This document shows, piece after piece, positions 32,011-42,637 of a stretch of DNA of 64,000 bases (positions within the stretch are counted from its first letter, which is position 1; every line of letters starts with the position of its first letter). Source of the DNA: Ophiobolus disseminans (lineage: Eukaryota > Ascomycota > Dothideomycetes > Pleosporales > Phaeosphaeriaceae); the NCBI GenBank assembly GCA_010093685.1, contig MU006217.1, positions 644,911 through 708,910 on the forward strand, in the 5' to 3' direction. A program made the translations under genes and the position numbers. The notes under the pieces were generated by a model. It was not told the origin of the DNA. It was given only the letters and a program-made list of their open reading frames with translations, and did not search any database.

Positions 32011-34280
32011 GAAGAAACTCAGCCCGCTACAGTAACAGTTACGATCTTGCATGATTTTTACCAAACAAGAATGCGCTGCGCAGCGCCGAGTCTAATGCCA
32101 AGATTGTTCAATTTGGACATCTTCGGTGAGGCAAATCTACGGCAGCACAGGTCAGATCACCATTTACATGGAGGGTTGTTCTGGCCACCGGACATCAAAC
32201 GTGCGACGTCTGTCCAGCCTACTATGGCCGCCCAGGGGCCAAGTGCCTCGTCCTACCGGCCTACCTACCACTCTAGAGACAAGGAAGAGCCAGTACTTCA
32301 CGGCGGCCGCGCACACAGTCAGCATCTCAAACCAGATTCAAGGTGGTGGTCTTAAGCGCTGTCGAGACAGCGGTGCACGACGTTCTAGACTCTCAGGGCG
32401 CTACAGCCCGCTCTCTACCTAACTATGTCGACCAGTCATATCGGCTTCACACTTGATATTCGCGACATCTCTCGTTCACGTCGCTTTACACACACGATTG
32501 TGCCATGTCATGCGTCTGTTGCATCTCGTCCATAAAGCGCTCAATAGCGTCCTTAAATATACCCAAGATTCTTCGCACGTGACACGTGTTCATGCTGCTG
32601 TGCAATACCTTTTGAAAATTCAACATTAACCAATGCAGAGTCGACCTCGAATAGGCTATCGGAACTTCTGCATAGCTGACATGAGGACTCTGTATGCTCC
32701 CGAAGATGGCAATCAAGAGCCTAGAGAGAACCGAGCAGCCAACATCACGATGCACAAGGCTGTCAGCTGTGCGATCGCGATCAAACCTTTTTCCATCATC
32801 TGATTCTAGAGCCTTTTATCGATCGTTACGTGTGTCGTATCTGCACAGCATCAAGCCACACAATCCTAACTTTTCAGATTAGCCTTCCAGACCCGATAGT
32901 CAAGCTTACCCTCAAAAGGGGGACACGGCATTTCGAAAATAGCATGACGCGGAATCCCCCGCGCATGCAACGAAGAGTGGGGTCTTCACGGCTCCGAGCA
33001 TGCGCAAATAACCGGGACAAGTGTTGTGTGATGTTAAATCCTGGCCAATCACCGAAAATGAGGCAGCAACTCTTGCCGCATTCGTCGAGTAGTACCGATC
33101 GATGCAAATTGACAGCTACACATCGTTTCGTAACGAGTTTCTCCAACCGACACGAACACGCGGCAGACAAGGCATGGGAATCGCGAGGATCCGAAACTTC
33201 GTGCATCGATATTACAGGTAATACAACCGTTTGTATTCCATGCGACATGCAATTCTCTCGACTTGCCCATGCTGTTCTTTTCGGTGTGGCGTGCCGAATT
33301 ACGATGTATGTCGATGGCGGGACCCCGGCAGCACTAGCTCGATATTTAGCCGTCCTCGCCAAAGGATGTACCCCTTGCATATTCGACTCGTAGCATTGTA
33401 CTAAAAACTTCGCATGACTAAGAGTGAGCATCACGTTAGAGTGGTCTAGCCCCAGTTCAGAAGTGGTTGTCATCGAAATTTGATATCACATGGAGCGTGA
33501 CTAAACATACAGATCGTGCCGGTGAAATGAAGTGCATCGTGTAATTTGGCAGCGGCACCGCATATGCATGCCACTAGGAAGAAGAGGCCTAGAACTCTCG
33601 TATGCATTGCGAGGAGTATGGGGAAACTCGCCCGGATTGCGAGCGACTTGTGTCATGTTGCATGTCTGCCTGAGGCCATTGATACCATCACGTCGATCAT
33701 TGGCAATTCCGGAACCGCAAGATCATTTGTCCTACATTTGTGTACGATTCGTATACAGCATGCTGTTCATTCAATTACGCCTGGTTACTTCTTGTTGTTA
33801 GACATCACTGATACCTCGGGCAGTTGCATCAATCACGCTAGCCACTCTCGAAGCCGCACCTGCAATGATCCGACCTCCTGTTTCGAACCGTCATGCATCG
33901 CGTCGCGTTCCATTCAATCTTCACACCACATCAGTATCCATCCGCTTGCTCATCACAAATAGGTACACGGACATTTCTACCGTAGCAACGACCACCACTG
34001 TTTCTCGTTCCAGACCGTTCACCTTCAGCTCGAAAGTTCGATGCTTGCATATTGCGTCAGCTGCCACGTCCCTTGTCAAAAGCCAGTGTGTCCTTTGCGA
34101 ATTCGCAGCGATATCTTGACCGGTGAGATTTTCAATCTGAACCGGTCGTTGACTGTGGTCTAGACCCCGGGACTGTCAGCCCTGCGGAAGGCGATGAGGT
34201 TCCACTTTTCTTTACCTCTTTCAGTCGCCTGCATATCTTTCCAAGACTTCCGCTAGGTTTCCGCCCTTCCATATTCCGCC
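32011..34280. other. Gene-free gap of 2.3 kb
   Basis: Opposite-strand ORFs overlap at 32830-33473 (187 codons plus, 199 codons minus), and another of 138 codons lies at 33546-33962. All have Cys/His/Ser/Arg-rich, domain-free translations and no supporting splice model. The second half may be the leader of the following gene. No tRNA or repeat was recognised. Confidence 0.4.
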
Positions 34281-35535
34281 ATGGGTTCGGCTCTATCGTC
34301 AGGTGCAGGCGCCTGTAAATACTGTCCGAAACCTGCAACCAGCACACGTCGCCAACTTCGCCAATACTCGAATATTCACCCTCTATGTCTGCATCAGCTG
34401 CCACCACATATCGATCTCTCTCAACACCAAGGTAGTGAACATCCCACACTCACGGAATATCTCATCCACGTGTTCACCGAGACGTATCGAACCGATTTTG
34501 ATGACCACACTTGGAGTGACCAGGGGCGATACCCGTCCTCTGGGGGAAGCGTCACTGTAAGCATGCCGCCGTTTGGGTCAATATTACGTCTCACTGGAGA
34601 CAGAGATGTCCCAGTTGAAGTGGATAAGCGAGTAAAGGGTGAAGGCCGCTTTGCTTTTTTGGCACGAAGGTCTTGCCATCATATAGATGATGTGGAGTTT
34701 TCAGAGCTGGACACGACCCTAGCTCAGGACCATTGCGGAAAGGAGGCCCTATACGATCCGAGTATTTTTGATGGAATCGAACTCTTGAAGTGGGATGCAA
34801 AAGATTTGCAAAGGGCAGTAATTGAACTTGACCCTGAGTGGAGAGTTGAAAGAGTCCAGATGTCAAGTGAGTGTGCCACAACTAGATTCCTGCACATCGT
34901 GATGACGACAACCTATAGGGATATGTCAACTCACACACGCAGCTCTTGGTGTATACTGAGCTATGCTAACAAAACCAGTGTATGAAATGTTCCACGAGTT
35001 GCCAAAAATCGGCGGTAAAAAACTACTTCAAAATCGCGTCTTCCATGTCCTCTGTATAACCGCCCACTCGTCGGCCTACCACCTACCCAAAGCGAGCGAT
35101 ATAGAGACAATGTCCCACGCTCAATCACACACTATGCAGCTCGCTATCAACATCCACGCCCTTCAGAACGTTCAGTCTATTGTTTCAAGAAGCCGATTCC
35201 AGGCGTCATCGAAAACGTACAGTCTTAAAGCCCAAGCCCTGGTCCAGGCCACTGAACGACAGAAGAAGCACAACGGCAACAAAGTCACTGAAGGCAAATA
35301 CTGCTCCCTCGAGCGACTCCGCGAAGCTTGTGATAGGGATCCAGATACACCTGAGAACTATCACCGCTGGGACATGATGACCAAAAGCGATGCTGGAGGC
35401 TGTACTCGTTTGGCTCCGCGGAGCACGAAGAGGAAAGAAACGCTCAATGCTATTGCGAAGGATGTGGAATATGTTCTTCAATATATTAGGCAGCAGAGGC
35501 TGGCTGCAATAAGTATTGGGGATTTGACATTTTAG
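34281..35535 (+). CDS. Hypothetical protein
   Basis: Two exons (34281-34866, 34979-35535) joined by a 112-nt intron (gtgagt, branch gctaac, accag) form one frame of 380 residues; the splice reads VQMS-MYEMFHELPKIGGKK. The part after about residue 60 (HVFTETYRTDFDDHTWSDQ, DGIELLKWDAKDLQRAVIE, RVFHVLCITAHSSAYHL) looks like a folded protein, and the C-terminus is a basic helical segment. The first 60 residues are less convincing: a second open frame overlaps there, so the true start or an additional 5' intron may differ. No family was recognised. Low-GC codon use resembles the adjacent SAM-HMG gene more than the housekeeping genes. Confidence 0.5.
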
Positions 35536-36335
35536 CGTACTGTGTGAGAGATCGTAACTAGATATTCAGGCGAAAGGGAAAGTTGCAGACAGGAACTTAT
35601 TTGAGATGAGTGCGTAGCAATGCTGGGGGAGGAGGAGAGGGAAGCAATCAGAGCTCCCATGATGTTGGATTGGCAACCGTTCGCGATGACTCGTATGTCA
35701 GCCGAGAGACTCATAAGACAACCCGGCACAAATAAAACATCATAAGTACATGACTATGTTGTACAATTGTTTCATGCGCCTTGATGCTATTTTGGGTGCG
35801 ATTTGAAGTTACGACCTCGGGAGTACCTTGATCGATCATGACTCAGTGCTAGGAATGACGGCGACAAATTTTTCGAGAGGCGAATCATCATTAACAATTT
35901 AATGGATCGTTAAGGACACACCTATCCAAGACATGTATCCAGAATCCGACGTGCAGTGCTAAATTGCATGTGGTAAAGACAAGCGGGAGCGCCACGTGGC
36001 TGTGAGACTATCCCGCATCCGTTCCGACTTTGAACTTCAGCTCAGCCTCGCGACGGACACGACGCGCTGCGTTGCGTGCGTGTCCTGCTGCCTCCTGTAT
36101 CTACTTCTAATACTATCACCACTCTTCTTCTCGTGCACATGTTCTTTTGACTTGGCATCTTTGCTGTGCTCGTGCTTGCTACGTCTCCCGTAAAAACTTA
36201 TTAATACCCACCTACAGCTCCCCTAGGTCCGCATGCGCGCCATCGAACGTGCAAGCAGCCGAACGATCCAAGGGCCTGAATCTCAAAGCCCCGAATAATA
36301 TAAGGGCGAGCAAGGTCGGCATTTGAAAGGGAGAG
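35536..36335. other. Intergenic region upstream of the Q/P-rich gene
   Basis: 800 nt, the likely promoter of the downstream gene. A pyrimidine-rich segment at 36090-36200 could be a transcribed leader. Nothing else was recognised. Confidence 0.4.
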
Positions 36336-39300
36336 ATGCAGAATTACGGCCAACAGCCTGGCTATCAGCGACCGGGAAGCGCAGCCAGCTTCGCGGGGCA
36401 ACAAACAGCTCCGCCAGTCCCACCATACGGAGGAGGTAGGCGCGCATACTCCAAAGATCAAGGACAATTATCGAAGTCTGACCAAACCTACCTTAGGGTA
36501 CCAATCCGCCGCTCCCCAAAACCAAAGCCAGTGGGCTCCACCGCCCCAGAATCAACCATCGAACCAGCAATGGAACCAGCCGCAACAACAGGCAGCTGGC
36601 GGGTACAATCCAGGCACGTATGGTGTCATGGGAGGAGGAAACCAGGTAGGAGCTTTGAAGATATATGGTTACTCATTAGCATGCTGATGCGTTGATGCTA
36701 CAGCCTCCTCCAGCCTACCCTCCACAGCAACACGATCAACCCCCTCCTCCACCCCCAAAGCCGTATGGATTCGCCAGTGCCCCCCAGCAACCGCAGAATC
36801 AATGGTCCCAGCCACCGCAACAAAACTTCAGCCATGCCCCTCAACAACAAGGGGGCTATCCGACTCAAGGTGGTGCTCAAAGTCAGCAGCAACCATATAA
36901 CGTAGCCGCTCCACCACCCCCTTCAGCAACCCCTGGTGGATCATATTTTCCTCCTGCGCAGGGAGGACGACCAGGGTCGATATATGGCGCACAGCAAGTC
37001 GGGTCTTACTCGAACACCCTGGCGGCTGGACCACAACAAACGTCCACCGTGATGAGTCCAAATGAGCAACAACCCGCATACATACCTCCTTCACTAACAG
37101 GACAGGGTGTTCAGGCATATATGCCGTCGAACACGAACCCAATGCCCGGTGTTTATGTCCCTCCACCGCCAGATGTTCCTGCGTGGCAGCAGGCTCAACA
37201 TGCTCCGCTGCAGGGTGGACTCAAGAAGTTTAGATATACCAAACCGACCGTCGATCCGAGCTTCTATGTGCAGGGCTACCAGGGTGTTCAACCTATGCAG
37301 CCACAGCAACCGCAACCTCCTCCAGGCCAATATGCTCAGTCTCCAGTGGTGTCACAACATCCGCAGCAACCCTTCGGACCACCGCCACCGCACCAATATG
37401 TTCCGCATGGAAATATGCCGCAGCAACCACCACCACCTACACATGACCAGTTCACACCCCAACAGCCCCAGCAAGCACCATATGCACAGCAACCGCAGTT
37501 TGGTCAACCGATGCAACAACCAGGCCAGTACCAACAACAGGCATCAAATCAGCCTCCTTTCGATCCAAATACCCAAGGGCAGCAAGTACAAGGCGGCCAA
37601 TATGCCCAACAGCAGGGTGTTTATGGTGCCTCAAATGTCTCCAAACCCCATAATGATTATCCGCAGGCTTCGAATATGTCGAAGCCTCACGATCCGTTCG
37701 GTAACCAAGGCGCCTCAAATATTTCGAAACCTTACAATGATTACCAGTGGCAGGCGCCAGCGCCAGCAGGACAAACTCATGGTGGCCAAGATCAGCAAAA
37801 TCCACAAATACCTTCTGAATCGCGTCCCCCACAATGGCAGCCAGGACATAATCAAGCCCCCGGTTCGCACGGCTCACTTGCGGGGCAACAATATGTCACT
37901 GCACCTGGACAGGATATAGAGGCTCCAAAACCACTCAGTCGCACTGATACTGCTTCGTCAAACTTTTTCAATCAGCCAAGCCCTCAAAGTCAGCCTGTAT
38001 CTCCCGTCAACAACCGTCAAAGCATGAGTTTCGGTTTTAGTGGTCAAACAGGCGTTGGTCGGACTGGATCGGTCAGCTCAATCGCGCTCGCTAACCTGCA
38101 TGCACAACGGGAAGGAAACCGAACTAGCTCGCCGAAGCCTCCGCCTCCCAAGCTTCCGACACCTCCTCCTCCTCGAGACCATCAGTCAAAGTTCAGCGCC
38201 CTTGGGTCTGGTGGACCCTCGGATTGGGAGCACTTCGGTGACTCTGAAGTTGACGATGAAGATATCTACGCAAAGAAGCCCATGCCTGCAGAGATCGATA
38301 GTGTAGAGTTGCCTGGTAGTCAGCCAGAGCTTGCTGCTGGGCCTTCGCCTCCATCAACACACGGATGGCCAAGTCCAGCCTCCCAGCCAACGCCGCTGAC
38401 CAGCAGTAGGAGTGACACCTACCAGCCTACACCCCCTCCTGTTATAGCTCACCTTGCTGGCCGTCCGCCCTCTCAACCGCCTCAACAGGGATTCATCATG
38501 GGAGATGCAGCTCCTCCACCCCCCAGCATCTCGCCGAAGCCGGTGCATGGTGCCTTTGAGATGGGCGACGCAGCCTGGACACCGCCAAGACAACGTACAC
38601 CAAAGCAAGGCACACCAAATCAGCATCAGTCGCAGTACCAACCACCACCGGCTCAGCAAGGATTCGTTATGGATGATGGGAACTGGGCAGCGCAGCCTGC
38701 ATCCGCACAATCACGCCAGCAGACCCCGAGCCAGTTGCCACAACATCAACCTCCGGTGATAACAGGCTCGTCCATGGGCGACATCACAAGGGGTGCGTCT
38801 CAACGAACTCCAACACAGGAAACAAGCGCCTGGAAACCTCAGCAAACACAACAACATGCTGCAGAGTTGAAGGCCAAAGAAGAAGCTTTGGCGCACCTAC
38901 GATTAGAAGCTGAGAAAGAGAAGGCCAATTTGCATGCCCAAATCAAGAAGCTCGAGGCCGAGTTTGATCAAGCCAAGGCGCAAGCTTTAGATGAACAGAC
39001 AATGCTACAAGAACAGATTGAAGCGATGAAGACCGCCGCGAACGAAGCTAAAACCGGTGTAGATGCAGCAACTAAGGAGAAGAACCTGACTATCGAGCGT
39101 ATGAAAGAGGATGTTGAGGGGAAAGAGCACAACATTGAAGAGCGAGATGCCACCATTGCAGAACTAAGGCGTCAACTGGAAGAAGAGAAGGCGAAGGAAC
39201 CAGTCAAGGTTACGCCCACACCAGGCGATCTTATTCCGGACCTCAACCCATGGTACGCAGGATCACTGGAAAGGTACATTGCAATGCTTCGTGGGGAAGC

Positions 39301-41299
39301 GCACGAAGCAGAAGTGGAAGACAAGATCAAGATCTTTAGAGCTTTCCTGAAAGCCGAATCGGAGGTCAGAGGAATACCGTTCTACGAAGCTCCTCTCGCT
39401 GCGCCAGCTTCTGAGAGTGTTACGCCTGTTTTTGCACCTGGAGCTTCCAATATGTCCAAGCCTGTCCCTGCACCTGGAGCCTCCAACATGTCCAAACCAT
39501 TTGCGCCTATAGGAGAACTTCCGCAACGTCAGCATGGATCGCATCAATCCAACCCTTCTCTGGGTAGACGGGATCTCAGTGTGCAGGTACCAGCGACGCG
39601 AGCAGACTCGCCAGACGAAGAAGGTTGCGATTATAGTCCTGGGGGTCGGCCCCTTCTAAAGCGCAAGGCTACTATGCCATCGAATGACAACTTCCCAACT
39701 CATCAGCACTTTGGCTCCTCCACGCAGTCAACGACTATCTTGACTCCCACCAGTTCAGTCGATGATGACTCGAATAAAACTCCGGTCCAATTGCTACCTG
39801 AAGAACAGCCGGTCTATAAGGCCTACGTGCCTCCAGCCTTGTTCTCGGCTGATCCTACTCCATCAAGTCATGGGCGATCAATGTCAGAGGTTTCGATCCC
39901 TGCACCATTGACATCCAACATTTCCAGGCCGACAATGCCGTCGATTCCAAGTCAGCATCACGACGAGATATTCTTCGGGGCGTCAAATCAGTCCAAACCT
40001 CCAAGCAGGCCTACCTCCAGCGATAGCGCGACCCCTAAAGTTCCCGTTCCGGCGCCCTTAGCGTTTTCGTCCAGTCGCCCTGTGTCTACTGCACCGCCTT
40101 CGAAGAAAGACCCAGCTGAGACGCTGGCTCGTCTACTGCCCTCCGAAATCGCACCTGTTACGTCCAATCACGACATCGAGAAAGTACGGGCGAAGCTCGC
40201 GCCCTTGAAAGAAGTTACCAGCAACCCAGACGACCTCATCAAAGAATGGGAAAAGACAGCCGCAGTAACACGAAAGAAGCTGGACCAAGCCCGCCGGACC
40301 CGTCAGGAAGAAAACGAAGAGGACAACAACGAGGCTTTTGACAACAATGAAATCTCGTACGCAGCCCTCAACGAACTTGAAGATGAATTCAAGCAAAGAG
40401 AAGCAGGCCTGAAAACCCAGGAAGACATCGACGAATACAAGTCCTATGTTGAAGCCGTGTTTGATAATGTCTACGACGCGCTGCAGTCGGACATCAAAGG
40501 TCTCATGGACCTGTACATCGAAGCCGAAAACCTGCTACACACATCAGTCTCAGGTGTCAAGAGCCTCGAGCCCACCAACGACGCACCAAGCACCCAGGCA
40601 TCTCTCGAACTCGTGCAAGATGTCCACGATCTCATTTTGAATCGACAAGAAGCTGTCGTCGCCGCCGTCGCCGAGCGAGACAAGCGCTACAAGAAGACAC
40701 AAATCGCGCCCTTGTACGTCTCCGGCAACATCACCAAAATGAAGACGGTGGAAAAGCACTTCGAATCTGCCGAGAAACAAGCCCTCATCCGGGCGCTGCG
40801 AGACAAAGCGAGCAAGATAGGCGAGCTGGTCAATGCAGCCGAAGACGTCATCTTCCAAACTGTGGGCGTCGAGTCAAAAGAAATCGACGCCATCGTCGCA
40901 GCCATGCAATCCCTCGACGACGCCTCCACCGACCCCGACCTCCTCGCCCGCGCCCAATCCACACTCACACATCTCAAATCTTCATCCACAGCCTTGTTCA
41001 AGCACTTCACCGCGCTCGAGATCCGGCACAACGCCGCGGTGCTCGACGCTGAGATTGCCCAGGCCAAAGCGGAGAATGCGGATACTAGCAGAATCAAGGA
41101 ACTCGAGGAGGAGAAGGCCAAAGGCGAGAACAAGTTTACGGAGGAGTTTAAACGGAGGGAAGAAGTTATTGGGCAGGACGCAGATGAGATTGCGGAGTTG
41201 GTGACGGGGAAGGCGAGCAAGGGGGCTGAGGAGGTGGAGAGGGAGAAGAGGCTGAAGGCTGCGCTCGAGGAGGCGAAGCGGAGGAATGGGCATGCTTGA
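36336..41299 (+). CDS. Large Q/P-rich coiled-coil protein with SNxSKP repeats
   Basis: Three exons (36336-36435, 36497-36645, 36704-41299) encode 1614 residues. Residues 1 to about 790 are Gln/Pro-rich, prion-like and probably disordered. A long coiled coil spans about 800-915 (AELKAKEEALAHLRLEAEK...). A short compact segment, LIPDLNPWYAGSLERYIAM with KIKIFRAFLKAESEVRG (about 925-970), looks folded. After another disordered part the C-terminal 380 residues (IEKVRAKLAPLKEVTSNPD to the end) are helical and coiled coil. The motif (A/T)SN-x-S(K/R)P recurs at least seven times. I do not recognise the family; a scaffold of the cell cortex or vesicle coat type is a guess from its architecture. It lies alone between two gaps. 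Confidence 0.85.
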
Positions 41300-41644
41300 T
41301 GGGAGTTGTTTATGGCGTTGATGAGGCATTTTTGCGTGTGTTTGTATATGGGGCATTTTGTTCGATATCCCTGCGTCTTTACTTAGCTTTTGGATTTGCA
41401 TAACATGTTTCTTCCCACCATCTGTTTGCCTACGCGTAGAGAAAAAGTGGTATTTAAACTCCCGATAATCACGCCGGGAGCTACTCAATACATTGAACAC
41501 CTCATAATTTCCACAGCACTTCTTTCCGTCCCAAAAGCGTCAAGTCCTCCTCATCTCTATTCTGTCTCTCTATTATTACTACATCATAGCCTCGTCCCGA
41601 AGGATAGCACATCTTTCCACCATCTACACTCTGGGGTATAATGT

Positions 41645-41913
41645 CTACCTCTCCACCTCAACGGCTTGCGCATCGTTCCTAGCACTATCCTGCCGAATGG
41701 CAGCGAGAGGATACGGCTCAACGACCTCCTCCGTGTCGGAGTCTTCAAGTGCCCTCTTCCTGTCTTAAGGAGGCGGGGGGCTGATGAGTCGAGGCATTTT
41801 GGGTGGCCGCGATGGGTGAGTGTGATGAGACAGGTGATGAGAGCACCAAAGACGCAATTTACGGAGGCAGCTACAGTGTGGGCAGTGACGGCACAGAGGA
41901 AGTATCGGCCCAT
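41645..41913 (-). CDS. Possible small TM protein, spliced
   Basis: From ATG 41913 the frame reads MGRYFLCAVTAHTVAASVN and a strongly hydrophobic stretch. A second frame further on reads RKRALEDSDTEEVVEPYPL to AQAVEVER and stops at 41647-41645 with good codon use. A stop just upstream of the second part (in ccttaag) implies a splice acceptor there. Possible donors (gtgctc or gtctca) give a consistent phase but are weak. It could be a short membrane protein with an acidic tail, or a decayed gene. Low confidence in the exact structure. Confidence 0.33.
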
Positions 41914-42180
41914 GTTACTCAGTGCGATTTTCTTTTCAGTGAAAGCTGATAGTCATGTTATGTTTTGTGAAAACAATTGAAAGCGAGCCATACGTATAGA
42001 AAGAATGAATGGACACACAATCACTTCCTACATTAAGCCAGAAGATCTAAGAGTAGGAAAGTCGATCGCGAGTGAAATCATAATGTAGTGCGTAGGCAGG
42101 CAAACACATCTCCCCACCACGAATATGAAGTCGGGGTTTCTTTCCAAATAAAACACAACCCTCTCACCACAATCAGTATC

Positions 42181-42320
42181 AAGATGGTGTGCGCCCGAGC
42201 AAAGTCGCGGAGGCCCATATACACCCAACTGTCCTAGCTCCCCACTCCGGAGCGACGACGAGAGATGTACAAGTTCGATTTCAAACTCGGACTCAAATCG
42301 GCTTGGAACTCTTGTTTTGC
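42181..42320 (+). repeat. Dispersed tRNA-like repeat, copy 2 (SINE-like)
   Basis: Diverged copy of 20851-20990 in the same orientation. Conserved blocks are aagatggtgtg, gcccg, acaccca, ccactcc and aagttcgatttcaaactcgg. It is followed immediately by a short tandem repeat, which is a common feature of SINE tails. Confidence 0.55.
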
Positions 42321-42327
42321 CCTGTTG

Positions 42328-42413
42328 TGAGATTTGAGGTCTGAAATGGGGGGTCTGTGAGGTTTGGGGTCTGTGAGTTTTAAGGTCTGCGAGGTGTGAG
42401 GTTTGAGGTCCTG
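42328..42413 (+). repeat. Imperfect 14-16 bp tandem repeat
   Basis: About five imperfect units of the type tgaggtttggggtctg directly downstream of the tRNA-like repeat copy. Non-coding. Confidence 0.75.
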
Positions 42414-42637
42414 TTTAGGAAGTGCGGGGCTACGGACCGCCCAAACGGGAAGCACTTCCCAATTAAGCACCTCACGACATTGTTTACCTCAAGAGGTCTG
42501 AGAGACTTTTACTGCTTTTTGGCCTGTTAACACATCGCCCTATCCTCTTATCACGCTTAAATCGAATAAACACATATCATGGCTACTTCATTTCCTCTCT
42601 CTTTTCCATCACTCCCTACTAAAAGACTTCCCCCATC

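Larger units (their letters stand above)
41300..42637. other. Intergenic: candidate small gene, tRNA-like repeat, 16-bp repeats
   Basis: 1.34 kb between the Q/P-rich gene and the 3' end of the phosphatase gene. It holds a possible short minus-strand gene (41645-41913), the second copy of the dispersed tRNA-like repeat (42181-42320) and, directly after it, a tandem of about 16 bp (42328-42413). Confidence 0.5.

Noticed and set aside
32830..33473. Overlapping ORFs of 187 (+) and 199 (-) codons
   Set aside because: Both translations are Cys/His/Arg/Ser-rich without any domain, each is the antisense of the other, and neither joins to other exons.
33546..33962. 138-codon plus-strand ORF
   Set aside because: Random-looking composition, no conserved segment and no splice links; it may be leader sequence of the next gene.
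34867..34978. Reading through the 112-nt segment as coding
   Set aside because: The frame ends within it, while the gtgagt donor, gctaac branch and accag acceptor join two open frames exactly.
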